Positions 35,101-42,429 of a stretch of 64,000 nucleotides of DNA are shown piece after piece; the stretch's first letter is position 1, and the number at the start of each line of letters is the position of its first letter. This stretch comes from MKUN01 sp964481425. Lineage in GTDB: Bacteria; Bacteroidota; Bacteroidia; Chitinophagales; Chitinophagaceae. Position numbers and translations under genes: made by a program. The stretch lies in NCBI GenBank assembly GCA_964481425.1, contig CAYZTM010000014.1:35495-99494 (forward strand), written 5' to 3'. The notes beneath the pieces were generated by a model. It did no database searches, was not told the DNA's origin, and saw nothing but the letters and a program-made list of their open reading frames with translations.

Positions 35101-35645
35101 ACAGGTGCCGCAATAGCTGTACTTGTCAATGTCATTTTGGGTACCAGGAAACCCTTGTTATTGTCGTTGTTAAGGTCCAATATCGCTGACGCGTGCGGAT
35201 GTGCATTACCTATACCCACATTACCACCGGTAGTTGTGGTAGAAAATGTGAGTGTGTGGCCAGCAAGAGGGATATCGGTATAACGGGTTAACGGACTACC
35301 TAATTCGTAGTCGTTCTTGCCGTCCGGCATCCTGATCTTCGTAACACCGTTACTTGCGGTGTTAGGATCGCAAAGCGAGGTCCAAACAAATTTGTTGTAA
35401 TAAAATAAACAGAACGAGTCTGTGTCATACACCAACAAACCCGGGGCAGGTGTGTTGATCGCCATCCGCTGGGCTGCACTCAAACGAGGAATCAGCACAC
35501 CTTTGCTGTTCGACGTGATGTCAAGCACGGCTGAGGGATCTGGTGTATTGGTTCCGATACCTACATTCTGATTTTGCGCCTTAAGCAAAACAGGGGTAAG
35601 TAACAAAACGCAAGTAAGAATACGGTACGTAATTAACTTTCGCAT
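32157..35645 (-). CDS. Giant repeat (fibre-like) secreted protein with FnIII and glycine-rich C-terminus, module copy 2
   Basis: 1162 residues with a signal peptide ending near VLLKAQ. The head units are as in copy 1 (NVGIGTNTPDPSAVLDITS, GNVGIGNAHPHASAILDL). About six copies of the same ~65-residue repeat follow (GSVLYGTGGSSAFSVPG, GQFLQSSGTGAPVW and so on). A third NVGIGTTSPVSSAILDLS unit comes next, then a fibronectin-type-III domain (about 815-905, ANWTSVPGASGYVVDVASD, YYYRVRAV), then a glycine-rich domain of the ALK/PF12810 type (FTVPCGVYSINVQLWGPGGG ... VLTLIVGKGGGG ... GGDGEIRLSW). The C-terminal half differs completely from copy 1, so the two genes share only the head and repeats. No T9SS domain is seen. 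Function unknown; adhesin or fibre is an inference. Confidence 0.85.
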   Translation of the reverse strand: MRKLITYRILTCVLLLTPVLLKAQNQNVGIGTNTPDPSAVLDITSNSKGVLIPRLSAAQRMAINTPAPGLLVYDTDSFCLFYYNKFVWTSLCDPNTASNGVTKIRMPDGKNDYELGSPLTRYTDIPLAGHTLTFSTTTTGGNVGIGNAHPHASAILDLNNDNNKGFLVPKMTLTSTAIAAPVNNPTVGLLVFNTNIVNDVFPGFYFWDGNVWVRLYSSNLPAVSKILVTAPVTNTGTDTNPIIGVTTGDLIGSSVVSITNGSGRVTGGNSKVDVVGASGSVLYGTGGSSAFSVPGTPGFLLQSNGSNAPSWVDPASLITASDLTGSNVITVTNGTGKVLGASGASVDVSGPAGSVLYGTGTSSSFTSQGAPGQFLQSSGTGAPVWASISNTTSDLVGSSTVTVSNGTGKVYGVGNANVDVAGTAGGLLYGTGASSAFTGSGLPGQFLQANGAGAPLWTSSSDVIGSSTVNVTNGSGQIVGGTNMNVDVVGGAGTVLYGTGTSSAFTPQGQPGFILQSNGAAPPTWVMPSAVVASSDLTGSSVVQITSGNNRVVGLGGASVDVVGTTIGSVLYGTGASSAFTAAGTSGQYLKSNGAAAPTWSNGNDVTGSTVVSVTNGTGQVLGASPMSVDVKGTAGGVLYGTGTSSDFTPAGLAGQVLLSNGVGAPSWGNLSANNGVHVTTPNVQLGGQLVFDTDIPLNGKKMTFSGSTGNVGIGTTSPVSSAILDLSTTTKAFAPPRMTSAQRDAIASPVAGEVIYNSTCDEINYYSNLGYWRSISSKGAPTALAGTNVTTSSFQANWTSVPGASGYVVDVASDINFTVFVAGWNANNVGNVLNANVTGLTNCVTYYYRVRAVFCSGPGDNSNTVAAAPHTSGAQVFSATGASQTFTVPCGVYSINVQLWGPGGGCGTYGAGGSGAYVTGTINVTPNQVLTLIVGKGGGGNSIANSANAGYGGGGTGYYGTCYGVSGGGGGGRTAIQLTAGIDEITAGGGAGGGGYYYSMPGGGGGGGATDGVDGYLGLGGTGAGKKGTAVAGGSGGTGTANGTAGSQYTGGNGGQTSCGYSGGGGGAGYYGGGGGASNASCCVPGQYGGGGGGSSFVTGPNTTNGVNTAGTYSASWNNTPVASPGAAATGYVAGVGAGSPPGGYSGTYAAGGDGEIRLSW

Positions 35646-36114
35646 ACACTATCTGGTTTTTTGTTAAAATAACATTGAAGTAAATTTATAAATCTTTTGT
35701 TAAAAAAAACAAGTCTTCAATTAACAAATTTTATTTTTTAAATGCAAAACCCTATAAAAACCGCTATATTATTGACTTTAAGCAATTTCTAACAACTCAA
35801 AAAAATATTTCGAATGCCCAAAATACCTGCTTTTTAAGAAAAAATCAATTTTTTGTTAAAAATTTATGCGGTTATTCCTGCTGAAAATACTACGACCTCA
35901 CGTTCATTAGGCTACATATAATCATTATATGATCTGGAACAATCTACAGAAAACAGGATTTTTAGGTATTTAAACCGAAATATTCATACTGCAGGATTTT
36001 AGCTAACAGTTAAGAATCCTCAATTCCATAAAACAGCAAGGGCAGACCTGCCAGGACTGCCCTTGCTGATAATATGATCGTTTATGGATTAATGCCTAAG
36101 CTATGCGTTCTTTA
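35646..36114. other. AT-rich intergenic stretch upstream of fibre gene copy 2
   Basis: About 470 bases without a convincing gene. The first 230 bases are A/T-rich and presumably hold the promoter of the fibre gene at 32157-35645, though no TAnnTTTG element was found. The right half holds the hairpin at 36035-36067. Confidence 0.6.
36035..36067 (-). terminator. Hairpin downstream of the relic and GT39 gene
   Basis: Perfect arms AGCAAGGGCAG and CTGCCCTTGCT around an 11-base loop. It lies 48 bases beyond the relic's stop codon, in the place a terminator for a fibre-type gene would be. Confidence 0.75.
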
Positions 36115-36238
36115 TTACCATGAGAGATAAACCTCTCCGTTGCCATCATTATCCCAATTATAATTATAGTAATAGGCAATCTCCTACCCCTCCTACATAA
36201 TGGGCGCCTGTGTATGGCGTTGATGGTCCTAGGATTTT
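36115..36238 (-). pseudogene. Frameshifted relic of a glycine-rich fibre-protein C-terminus
   Basis: On the minus strand one frame reads GPSTPYTGAHYVGGVG and then breaks. A second frame, shifted by one base, continues as YYYNYNWDNDGNGEVYLSW and a TAA at 36115-36117. This ending parallels the last residues of the gene at 32157 (TGYVAGVGAG ... GGDGEIRLSW, then TAA). The shift falls in a G-rich run around 36183-36195. Nothing upstream of about 36238 remains: the GT39 stop codon is only 12 bases away. It is either a decayed third fibre gene or, less likely, an assembly error combined with a deletion. Confidence 0.6.
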
Positions 36239-36250
36239 GTCCGGTCGCTA

Positions 36251-37864
36251 TTACCTCCTTGTAAAGAAAACGAAGCCATTCTTACTGCCTATTTCAAGCA
36301 GCCCGGGTATTGCCCGGTACTGGTCTGCATTGGTGACCTTACAGATAAAGTACACCGGTTTGTCTACATTCCCGGTCAGTAGCCACTCTTCATTATATGA
36401 CTTTGGATTGGCCGGCTTTTGCTTCTTGGTGTAAAATAGTTGTGCATAGCTTTTATAACCAAGCACATGCACATAAACATCTTTCCCTTCGAAGGCCTTG
36501 AAGAATTCTATTGCTGCGCGCTGGGAATAAGCCTCTATTTTGGGTGTGAAATGAATTACCGTTATCTGTATGATCATTATCTGTGCCACACAGAAGATGA
36601 CCATACCTCTTACAAAATGCTTGCGCATAAAGACCAGGGAGGCGATCATCAACACAAGGTATAATATGCCCCATAAGCTTTCCGATAAATGCCATTGCAC
36701 GTTTGCCTGTAGATTGCCTACTGCAAAAGGATCGGCTATATAGGGGATCAAAGTATTCTTATATAGACCGACTATCGGGAACAAGGTCACAATAGCCGAA
36801 AGAAGCAGGCCGGTTATCAGCAGCAGTATTACTACTCTCGGCTTCAACTTTGCCTCACCCTCTCCTATCCGGTATATCTGCAATGCTGCCAGGTAGGTAA
36901 GCGGGAAGTAACATAGCGATGAATAATGAACGATCTTGGTCTTCACTATGGAGAAAAGTATAAGCACCACCCAAAACAATATCCACATCCAGCGCGTAAA
37001 GGCCCGTGCATTCTCATTGTCGGTACTGCGTCTGCGTGTGTATTGAAACAGGAACATGGAAGCCGGGAAACAACCGAAAAACAGCACAATAAAGTGGTAA
37101 AAGAAAGGCCCGCCATGGTCTGCATCTTCCGTACTGAATAGCCTTACCTGGTAGCTAATGAATTCCCTTATAAAGGTCCAGCCGTGCGCTATCACCTCTA
37201 CCCCAAACCACAGGCTCGTGGTCAGCAATGTAGCGAGTGCCACGATCAATAGATATTTGATCTTGTATCCCCAAAGCCCCTTATTCACCACCAGGTAAAC
37301 AGCAAATGCTAATAGAGCTACAAGTATGGCTACCGGCCCCTTGGTCAGCACTGCCAACCCAAGAAACATGCCACCTAATATGGCATGGAGCATCTTTCGT
37401 TCCGCATAGCGCAGCAGGTGCACCTGGAAGAATGAAAAGAAGATGAACAGGTTGAACACCGGGTCTATGATACCCGATTTGAAATAAAAATGTGGCAACC
37501 AACTGGCAGCATACAGCAGTACCCACCACCCTGCCATCTTTTCATTGATCACACGTGTGCCGGCATAGTATATACTGCATAGCGTAGCAATCCCGGTAAC
37601 TGCATTTGGGAACCTTGCCGCAAACTCATTCACGCCAAACAATTTCATCGAGAGCACCTGTAGCCATATGAACAAGGGCGGCTTTTGGTAGAAAGGCTGA
37701 AAATCGATCTGCACCTGCAGGTAGTTCTTCGTAGCGATCATTTCCCGGGCGCATTCCGCAAAGTTGATCTCATCCCAGTCGAACAGGTGCACATGTCCCA
37801 GGAAGGGGATGAACAACAATCCTCCCAGCACAATAATGATACTATAACGTATAAGATTCTGCAT
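36251..37864 (-). CDS. GT39/ArnT-like membrane glycosyltransferase
   Basis: 537 residues with about eleven membrane segments. The N-terminal periplasmic loop carries LFDWDEINFAECAREMI, matching the DE-containing catalytic loop of the GT-C/ArnT family, followed by YQKPPLFIWLQVLSMKLFG, a family hallmark. GT39-type enzymes transfer sugars from polyprenyl-phosphate donors onto lipids or proteins at the periplasmic face of the inner membrane. The start ATG overlaps the stop of the PAP2 gene by one base (TAATG), so it is the third gene of an operon with the LptF-like and PAP2 genes. The acceptor could be lipid A, another envelope lipid or secreted proteins. Confidence 0.87.
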   Translation of the reverse strand: MQNLIRYSIIIVLGGLLFIPFLGHVHLFDWDEINFAECAREMIATKNYLQVQIDFQPFYQKPPLFIWLQVLSMKLFGVNEFAARFPNAVTGIATLCSIYYAGTRVINEKMAGWWVLLYAASWLPHFYFKSGIIDPVFNLFIFFSFFQVHLLRYAERKMLHAILGGMFLGLAVLTKGPVAILVALLAFAVYLVVNKGLWGYKIKYLLIVALATLLTTSLWFGVEVIAHGWTFIREFISYQVRLFSTEDADHGGPFFYHFIVLFFGCFPASMFLFQYTRRRSTDNENARAFTRWMWILFWVVLILFSIVKTKIVHYSSLCYFPLTYLAALQIYRIGEGEAKLKPRVVILLLITGLLLSAIVTLFPIVGLYKNTLIPYIADPFAVGNLQANVQWHLSESLWGILYLVLMIASLVFMRKHFVRGMVIFCVAQIMIIQITVIHFTPKIEAYSQRAAIEFFKAFEGKDVYVHVLGYKSYAQLFYTKKQKPANPKSYNEEWLLTGNVDKPVYFICKVTNADQYRAIPGLLEIGSKNGFVFFTRR

Positions 37865-38529
37865 TATGCCTCTTCTGTTAACGCCCCGGTCTTGTTTTTA
37901 AAGAAATGATGGCTAAAGTACCGCATCATGGCCAGCATCAGCATGGTGAATACAGTACCCAATATACTACCCACATATACATCCACAAAAAAGTGGGCGG
38001 CGAGGTATATACGCGAGTAGCCGATCAGCAAAGCTACGAGGAATAAGCATATGCCCCAGCCCTTGTACCGCGGGGGTAACAGGAAAGCCAGGAAGGCCAT
38101 AAGCGCAAAACCCGCGCAAGTATGACCTGAGGGGAAACTATTGTTGTACAACCTTGGCCAGTTGGGCAAAATATGCACCCAACCTGCGTCGTGAAAATAG
38201 TTCAGCGGCCTTGGGGCATGCACTATATTTTTCACGCCTTGCGTCAGCAATGCGGATAACGCGTTACATAGCAACGCCGTGACCACATACCACCAGTTCC
38301 GCAACCGCTTCATACCCAGCAGCAGCAACAGTAATATAGCGCTGAAAAACCCCTCACCTAATTGTGTGGTGTAATACATGCTCACATCCAGCATGGAACT
38401 ATGGTGCCCGTTTACAGTCTCAAACAACACCTGCTTATCGAACACCAACAGGGCCAGCCCCCCACCGATCACCCATACCACAAAGGGCGCTATAAAATAC
38501 CTGTTGTAAGAAGTATATGGCGCTTCCAT
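37864..38529 (-). CDS. PAP2-family membrane phosphatase
   Basis: 221 residues with six likely membrane segments. All three phosphatase motifs are present: KNIVHAPRP, PSGHT (in NNSFPSGHTCAGF), and SRIYLAAHFFVD. Such enzymes remove phosphate from lipid phosphates such as undecaprenyl pyrophosphate, phosphatidic acid or lipid A. It is translationally coupled on both sides: its ATG overlaps the LptF-like stop and its stop overlaps the GT39 ATG. The pairing with a GT39 enzyme suggests that it either recycles the polyprenyl carrier or dephosphorylates the glycosylation acceptor. Confidence 0.92.
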   Translation of the reverse strand: MEAPYTSYNRYFIAPFVVWVIGGGLALLVFDKQVLFETVNGHHSSMLDVSMYYTTQLGEGFFSAILLLLLLGMKRLRNWWYVVTALLCNALSALLTQGVKNIVHAPRPLNYFHDAGWVHILPNWPRLYNNSFPSGHTCAGFALMAFLAFLLPPRYKGWGICLFLVALLIGYSRIYLAAHFFVDVYVGSILGTVFTMLMLAMMRYFSHHFFKNKTGALTEEA

Positions 38530-39992
38530 TAGCTGCTCTGGATTTTAAATCGCAGCAGCCTGAGCAGGCCATACCAGCGCCGCGTGTACCATTCCTTAGA
38601 GAATATCTGTGAGTCATTACGTGCCTGCTGTATCAGCAGGAAGGCCATGGGCAGCAACATACCGGTAGCCATCCACATGCCCATCCATACCGGCAGGGTG
38701 CCCGCCTTGGCCAGTTTCTCTCCTATCACAGAAGTAATGTGGAATATCACGAAGAACACCACCGCTATCACCAGCGGCATACCCAGCCCGCCCTTGCGTA
38801 TAATGGCCCCAAGCGGCGCCCCTATCAGGAACAGCAGGATACAGGCAAACGACAAGGTCAGCTTCCGGTGCCATTCCGCCAGGTACTTCCTGTAATTTTC
38901 CGTCTGGATATAGTTATCGAAAGCCGGGAAATCCAGTTGGCTCTTTATGTTCCGTACATTGCTCGTTGCCATTTCTACGGCCTTATGCTTCAGGCTGTCG
39001 TTCATCAGCTCAAAAAACGAGCTTTTATAGGTCCGTAGGCCGGTATCCCTTATCGCCATTTTCTTCAATAGCAGGCCCCGCTCCTTCTCATTACCGGCAA
39101 AGGTCACATAGGGCGCTATGAAATTCCCTATGGCCGTCGGCAGTTTCTTACGCGTCAGTGCAATGCTGTCTATAGCCTCGCCAAGCTGGCTCAGGTTCAG
39201 CATCTGGTAGGCCCCCTTGAACAAATCTTCGTTGGTGTGCGCCAAGCGGAACGATGACAGGTCGAACACCTTATCCCACTTTTTGAAGTGCATGCGCATC
39301 ATAGCGTCCTTCTGGTCATTGGCCCGCTCATTGTGTCCCTCCTCGTAGCGCCAGCCATCCTCCAGGCTAAAGATCAGGTACTGCTTATCCGGCGTCGACT
39401 TCATCTCGCCCTTATGCGCCAGCACTACATTGTCATTACCCCGCCCCGATGTCTCATTATAGATGATAATATCGTATATCGAGCGGCCATCGCTGCCCTT
39501 GCTGCCCACCCGTATCGAATAGTCCTTGATGTCGCTATTGAACTGCCCCGGCTTTATGTTGAAGGTCGGCTTTGAGTTGCGGAGGTCGTACAGCAGCGAT
39601 AGCGCCTTCAGGTTGGCTACCGGTATCACATCGTTGTTGAACAGGAACGCCATACCCCCTATGCCCGCGATCAGCAGCAGCAGGGGCCGCATAAAGCGCA
39701 GCAGCGATATCCCTGAGGCCTTGATGGCAACCAGCTCAAAATTCTCCCCCATGTTACCGAAGGTCATGATGCTGGCCAGCAATATGCCCAGCGGCAGGGC
39801 CATAGGCACCAGTGTGGCGCTCATATACAGCAGCAACTGCACGATCATCCATATACCCAGCCCCTTACCTATCAGCTCGTCCATATAGAGCCAGAAGAAC
39901 TGCATCACCAGCACAAAGAGGGTAATAAAAAAAGTGACGATGAACGGCCCTATAAAGCTCCGGATAATGAGTATGTCCAGTTTTTTGGTCAA
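38529..39992 (-). CDS. LptF/LptG-family permease
   Basis: 487 residues with a TTG start at 39992; the sequence after it (TKKLDILIIRSFIGPFIVTF) is the usual N-terminus of Bacteroidota LptF/G-like proteins, and a weak AGGGG lies five bases before it. Three membrane helices come first (about 12-120), then a large periplasmic beta-jellyroll region (about 130-360), then three C-terminal helices (390-465). It should form the inner-membrane part of the lipopolysaccharide extraction ABC transporter, together with LptB encoded elsewhere. It heads the operon lptF-like / PAP2 / GT39. Confidence 0.9.
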   Translation of the reverse strand: MTKKLDILIIRSFIGPFIVTFFITLFVLVMQFFWLYMDELIGKGLGIWMIVQLLLYMSATLVPMALPLGILLASIMTFGNMGENFELVAIKASGISLLRFMRPLLLLIAGIGGMAFLFNNDVIPVANLKALSLLYDLRNSKPTFNIKPGQFNSDIKDYSIRVGSKGSDGRSIYDIIIYNETSGRGNDNVVLAHKGEMKSTPDKQYLIFSLEDGWRYEEGHNERANDQKDAMMRMHFKKWDKVFDLSSFRLAHTNEDLFKGAYQMLNLSQLGEAIDSIALTRKKLPTAIGNFIAPYVTFAGNEKERGLLLKKMAIRDTGLRTYKSSFFELMNDSLKHKAVEMATSNVRNIKSQLDFPAFDNYIQTENYRKYLAEWHRKLTLSFACILLFLIGAPLGAIIRKGGLGMPLVIAVVFFVIFHITSVIGEKLAKAGTLPVWMGMWMATGMLLPMAFLLIQQARNDSQIFSKEWYTRRWYGLLRLLRFKIQSS

Positions 39993-40042
39993 GATGCCCC
40001 TGCTGATGATTACCCTGCAAACCTACGCAAAAACCACACTAT

Positions 40043-40202
40043 TAATGTGATAGAATGTGTAAAATGTGATGGAATGTGGTACGCCCATTTAAAGCGAAAG
40101 TCCCCACAACGCAGGGACCCACTATATCAGTCTGATAATTTACACATTTGCACATCTCGCATTCCATCACATTACCCCACATTGTCGCATTCCATCACAT
40201 TA
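40043..40202. repeat. Direct and inverted copies of an AATGTGATGGAATG-type 14-mer
   Basis: Copies: 40063-40076 (+, exact), 40044-40059 (+, one mismatch: AATGTGATAGAATG), and two 18-base direct repeats of the complement (TCGCATTCCATCACATTA) at 40157-40174 and 40185-40202. Between the inverted sets lies a small hairpin GTCCC...GGGAC at about 40100-40118. The cluster sits between the stop of the START-like gene and the start of the LptF operon, and could fold into a large stem. Confidence 0.75.
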
Positions 40203-40210
40203 ACCACATT

Positions 40211-40594
40211 TTAAGATCCTATACGGTGCTTCAGGTCGCTGACCTGGCTGTGCCAGAGGCGCTCCTGGTCCTTCATGTCCGTCTTGTCGGCAAAGTCGGT
40301 GATGCGGAGGATGGTCTCGTTCGTTATGGGGCTCTGCTCTATGCTGAACTCGAAAAACTCGTCCTGGGGGTAGTAGTCCCAGCGGTAGCGGATGAATTCG
40401 TTCTCTACGTGCTCCAGCATCTCGGCAGTATCGGTGCTGCCATTCCAGCTGAAGAAGAAAGTACTGTCCCTTTGGTCAACCTTGTCCGCAAACCACTCCT
40501 GCAGCCCTACGGGTGTTGATAAAAATTCGTACAGTATGGCGGGGGAGCATCTTACGGGAAATTCCAGCGAATACATTGTTTTTTTCTTGCTCAT
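40211..40594 (-). CDS. START-like / SRPBCC-domain protein
   Basis: 127 residues from the ATG at 40594 (MSKKKTMYSLEFPVRCSP); the longer start at 40681 would add an unlikely basic leader. The fold signature is SRPBCC-like: YSLEFPVRCSPAILYEFLST, LQEWFADKVDQRD, TFFFSWNGSTDTAEMLE and RYRWDYYPQDEFFEFSI, with a C-terminal helix (DQERLWHSQVSDLKHRIG). Similar START-like proteins are widespread in Bacteroidota, with unknown ligand. It lies divergent from rpoD. Confidence 0.82.
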   Translation of the reverse strand: MSKKKTMYSLEFPVRCSPAILYEFLSTPVGLQEWFADKVDQRDSTFFFSWNGSTDTAEMLEHVENEFIRYRWDYYPQDEFFEFSIEQSPITNETILRITDFADKTDMKDQERLWHSQVSDLKHRIGS

Positions 40595-40762
40595 CGTAGG
40601 TCGACTCTGTGTTTTCTTGTTTTTATACTTCTTAGGCTGCAATAATAAAAAAATGCCCGAATAATCAAAATTTTTCCTCAAGATTAATCGTTTGCAAGAC
40701 AGCGCCCCGCCCCACTCTCCGCCTCTGTATTGTATTAGCGCTGTTAATAGTTTCTTAATTTT

Positions 40763-40795
40763 TTTTGGGTTGAATTAGTGCAAACCTTAGATTTG
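40763..40795 (+). promoter_or_regulatory. Bacteroidota promoter of rpoD
   Basis: A -33 TTTTG ending at 40767, a 20-base spacer, and TAGATTTG at 40788-40795 form a textbook TTTG / TAnnTTTG promoter 81 bases before the ATG at 40877. Confidence 0.75.
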
Positions 40796-40876
40796 CTTAA
40801 CCAAATGTCACATACATGTCATTTGCCCATTACATTCATCCTCTTTTTTTAACTATTCAATGCTTTGCCTATGTCC

Positions 40877-41746
40877 ATGCGTCAGCTAAAGATCACGAAG
40901 TCCATTACCAATCGTGAAAGCCAGTCTCTTGAGAAGTACCTGCAGGAGATCGGTAAAGTAGATCTGATCACCCCCGAAGAAGAAGTGCAGCTCGCCATCC
41001 GCATCAAGCAGGGCGACCAGCGCGCACTCGAGAAGTTGACCAAGGCCAACCTCCGCTTCGTAGTGTCAGTAGCCAAGCAGTACCAGAACCAGGGCCTCTC
41101 CCTGAGCGACCTGATCAACGAGGGCAACCTCGGCCTCATTAAAGCCGCACAGCGTTTCGACGAGACCCGCGGTTTCAAGTTCATCTCTTACGCCGTATGG
41201 TGGATCCGTCAATCCATACTCCAGGCACTCGCCGAGCAATCGCGTATCGTGAGGCTGCCCCTCAACAAGGTGGGCCTCTCCAACAAGATCAGCAAGGCCT
41301 ACAGCCAGCTGGAGCAGGAGTATGAGCGCGAGCCATCTACCGAAGAGCTGGCAGAGCTCCTCGACATCGGTACCGAGGAGGTAGAGACCACACTGGGCGT
41401 TGCAGCCCGCCACGTATCTGTCGATGCTCCCTTTGTGGACAGCGAAGACAATACCCTGCTCGATGTGCTGGAGAACCCCAATTCAGAATCGGCCGACTCT
41501 GAGCTGGAGCATTACGACTCCCTGCGCTGCGAGATAGAGCGCTCACTCAGCACCCTTACCGACCGCCAGCGCGATGTCATCAAGCTGTACTTCGGGATAG
41601 GCGTGGAGCACCCCATGAGCCTCGAGGATATAGGCGAGAAGTTCAGCCTTACCCGCGAGCGTGTTCGCCAGATCAAAGACAAAGCCATTACTAAACTCCG
41701 CAGCACCACCCGCTGCAATCTTTTAAAATCATATTTAGGCAATTAG
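40877..41746 (+). CDS. rpoD: Primary sigma-70 factor RpoD (SigA)
   Basis: 289 residues from the ATG at 40877 (MRQLKITKSITNRES), the usual N-terminus in this phylum. ATG at 40871 and TTG at 40865 are in frame but atypical. The short length, with no region 1.1, is characteristic of Bacteroidota. Region 1.2 is at about residues 14-45 (SLEKYLQEIGKVDLITPEEE), region 2 includes NEGNLGLIKAAQRFDETRGF and SYAVWWIRQSI, region 3 follows, and region 4 ends with LTRERVRQIKDKAITKLR. It directs RNA polymerase to TAnnTTTG promoters such as those noted in this window. Strong promoter and terminator are visible. Confidence 0.96.
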   Translation: MRQLKITKSITNRESQSLEKYLQEIGKVDLITPEEEVQLAIRIKQGDQRALEKLTKANLRFVVSVAKQYQNQGLSLSDLINEGNLGLIKAAQRFDETRGFKFISYAVWWIRQSILQALAEQSRIVRLPLNKVGLSNKISKAYSQLEQEYEREPSTEELAELLDIGTEEVETTLGVAARHVSVDAPFVDSEDNTLLDVLENPNSESADSELEHYDSLRCEIERSLSTLTDRQRDVIKLYFGIGVEHPMSLEDIGEKFSLTRERVRQIKDKAITKLRSTTRCNLLKSYLGN

Positions 41747-41766
41747 AATTTTACATTTAGATATTC

Positions 41767-41804
41767 AGTCCCCCCAACCTCTGGTCGGGGGGACTTTTTT
41801 TATT
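41767..41804 (+). terminator. Terminator of rpoD
   Basis: Arms AGTCCCCCC and GGGGGGACT followed by T7, 20 bases after the rpoD stop. It marks the left limit of the AT-rich restriction island. Confidence 0.93.
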
Positions 41805-41905
41805 GCCTGCTTCCGATTTTGAGGAATTTATAAATCCGGAAGTGATTTGTGTGGCACATTTTGCACTAATCAAATGACTTACATCAATTTAATTAAAGCT
41901 ACCTA

Positions 41906-41913
41906 ATGTGGAT
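41906..41913 (+). repeat. ATGTGGAT, island copy 1
   Basis: First of four exact copies of this 8-mer in the non-coding DNA of the island (others at 42398, 43303 and 43814). Confidence 0.5.
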
Positions 41914-42037
41914 TGCACTTCCGATTTGCTGCAATTTGCTTCTCCCTACCTTCGGTTGGGACAAGCACTTTTCCCCCTTTAGCATAGCCATTGTGCGATG
42001 GCGAAGGGGGCCAGGGGGATGTTGCAGCCGGGCCTCT

Positions 42038-42056
42038 GTGCCTCGTTGCGAGGCAC
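42038..42056. repeat. Tri-loop hairpin GTGCCTCG-TTG-CGAGGCAC
   Basis: Perfect 8-base arms with a 3-base loop. Two hairpins of the same shape (CG-NNN-CG centre) lie on the other side of the island at 47215 and 47247. Confidence 0.65.
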
Positions 42057-42394
42057 GCCTGCCCCGATCCCTTTCGGGAAGCAATCTCAGGATAACATGG
42101 GAAAAGCACAATTTCCGATTTTCGCTTGTTTCATCATTTCCGGTTGGGGAAGCGTGAATCAGCGGAAATGCTTGCGGAGAGCGCCATATTAGGTTATGAA
42201 ATAATTTCTGGTCCTTACCGGTTTCCGGAAATTAGGGGCAGCTTGCGGCAGCAGCCGGCAGCTTAAGTATAGGGCCTACGATGTCAAAGAACTTATGCGG
42301 AGGTTTAGGGCCTCGGCAACCCTCCTACGCTCTTATATGGCGAGCTTCGGCGGACAAAGCAAGATACACTCGTTAACAAGGCGAATCCAAATAA

Positions 42395-42408
42395 GATATC
42401 CACATTTT
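42395..42408 (-). repeat. AAAATGTGGATATC inverted repeat, left copy
   Basis: Minus-strand copy of a 14-mer found again on the plus strand at 43811-43824. It contains the 8-mer ATGTGGAT and lies 22 bases past the stop of the BstYI-like gene. GTTAAC lies 17 bases away. Confidence 0.6.
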
Positions 42409-42429
42409 GAGCTAAACAAAAACGGATAA

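Larger units (their letters stand above)
41805..42429. other. Non-coding left flank of the restriction island
   Basis: Over 600 bases with no convincing gene. Contents: an ATGTGGAT copy at 41906-41913, a perfect hairpin GTGCCTCG-TTG-CGAGGCAC at 42038-42056, a CCCTTTCGGG half-palindrome near 42071, and GTTAAC followed by GATATCCACATTTT at 42372-42408. Short open frames here overlap one another in several frames and look random. Confidence 0.6.

Noticed and set aside
33460..35283. Plus-strand open frames antisense to the second fibre gene
   Set aside because: Same reason: complementary reading of repeat codons; no promoter or ribosome-binding site and no recognisable domain.
41899..42192. Overlapping open frames of 64-83 codons in several frames left of the restriction island
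   Set aside because: They occur in several frames and on both strands of the same GC-rich patch, without start signals or homology-like motifs.
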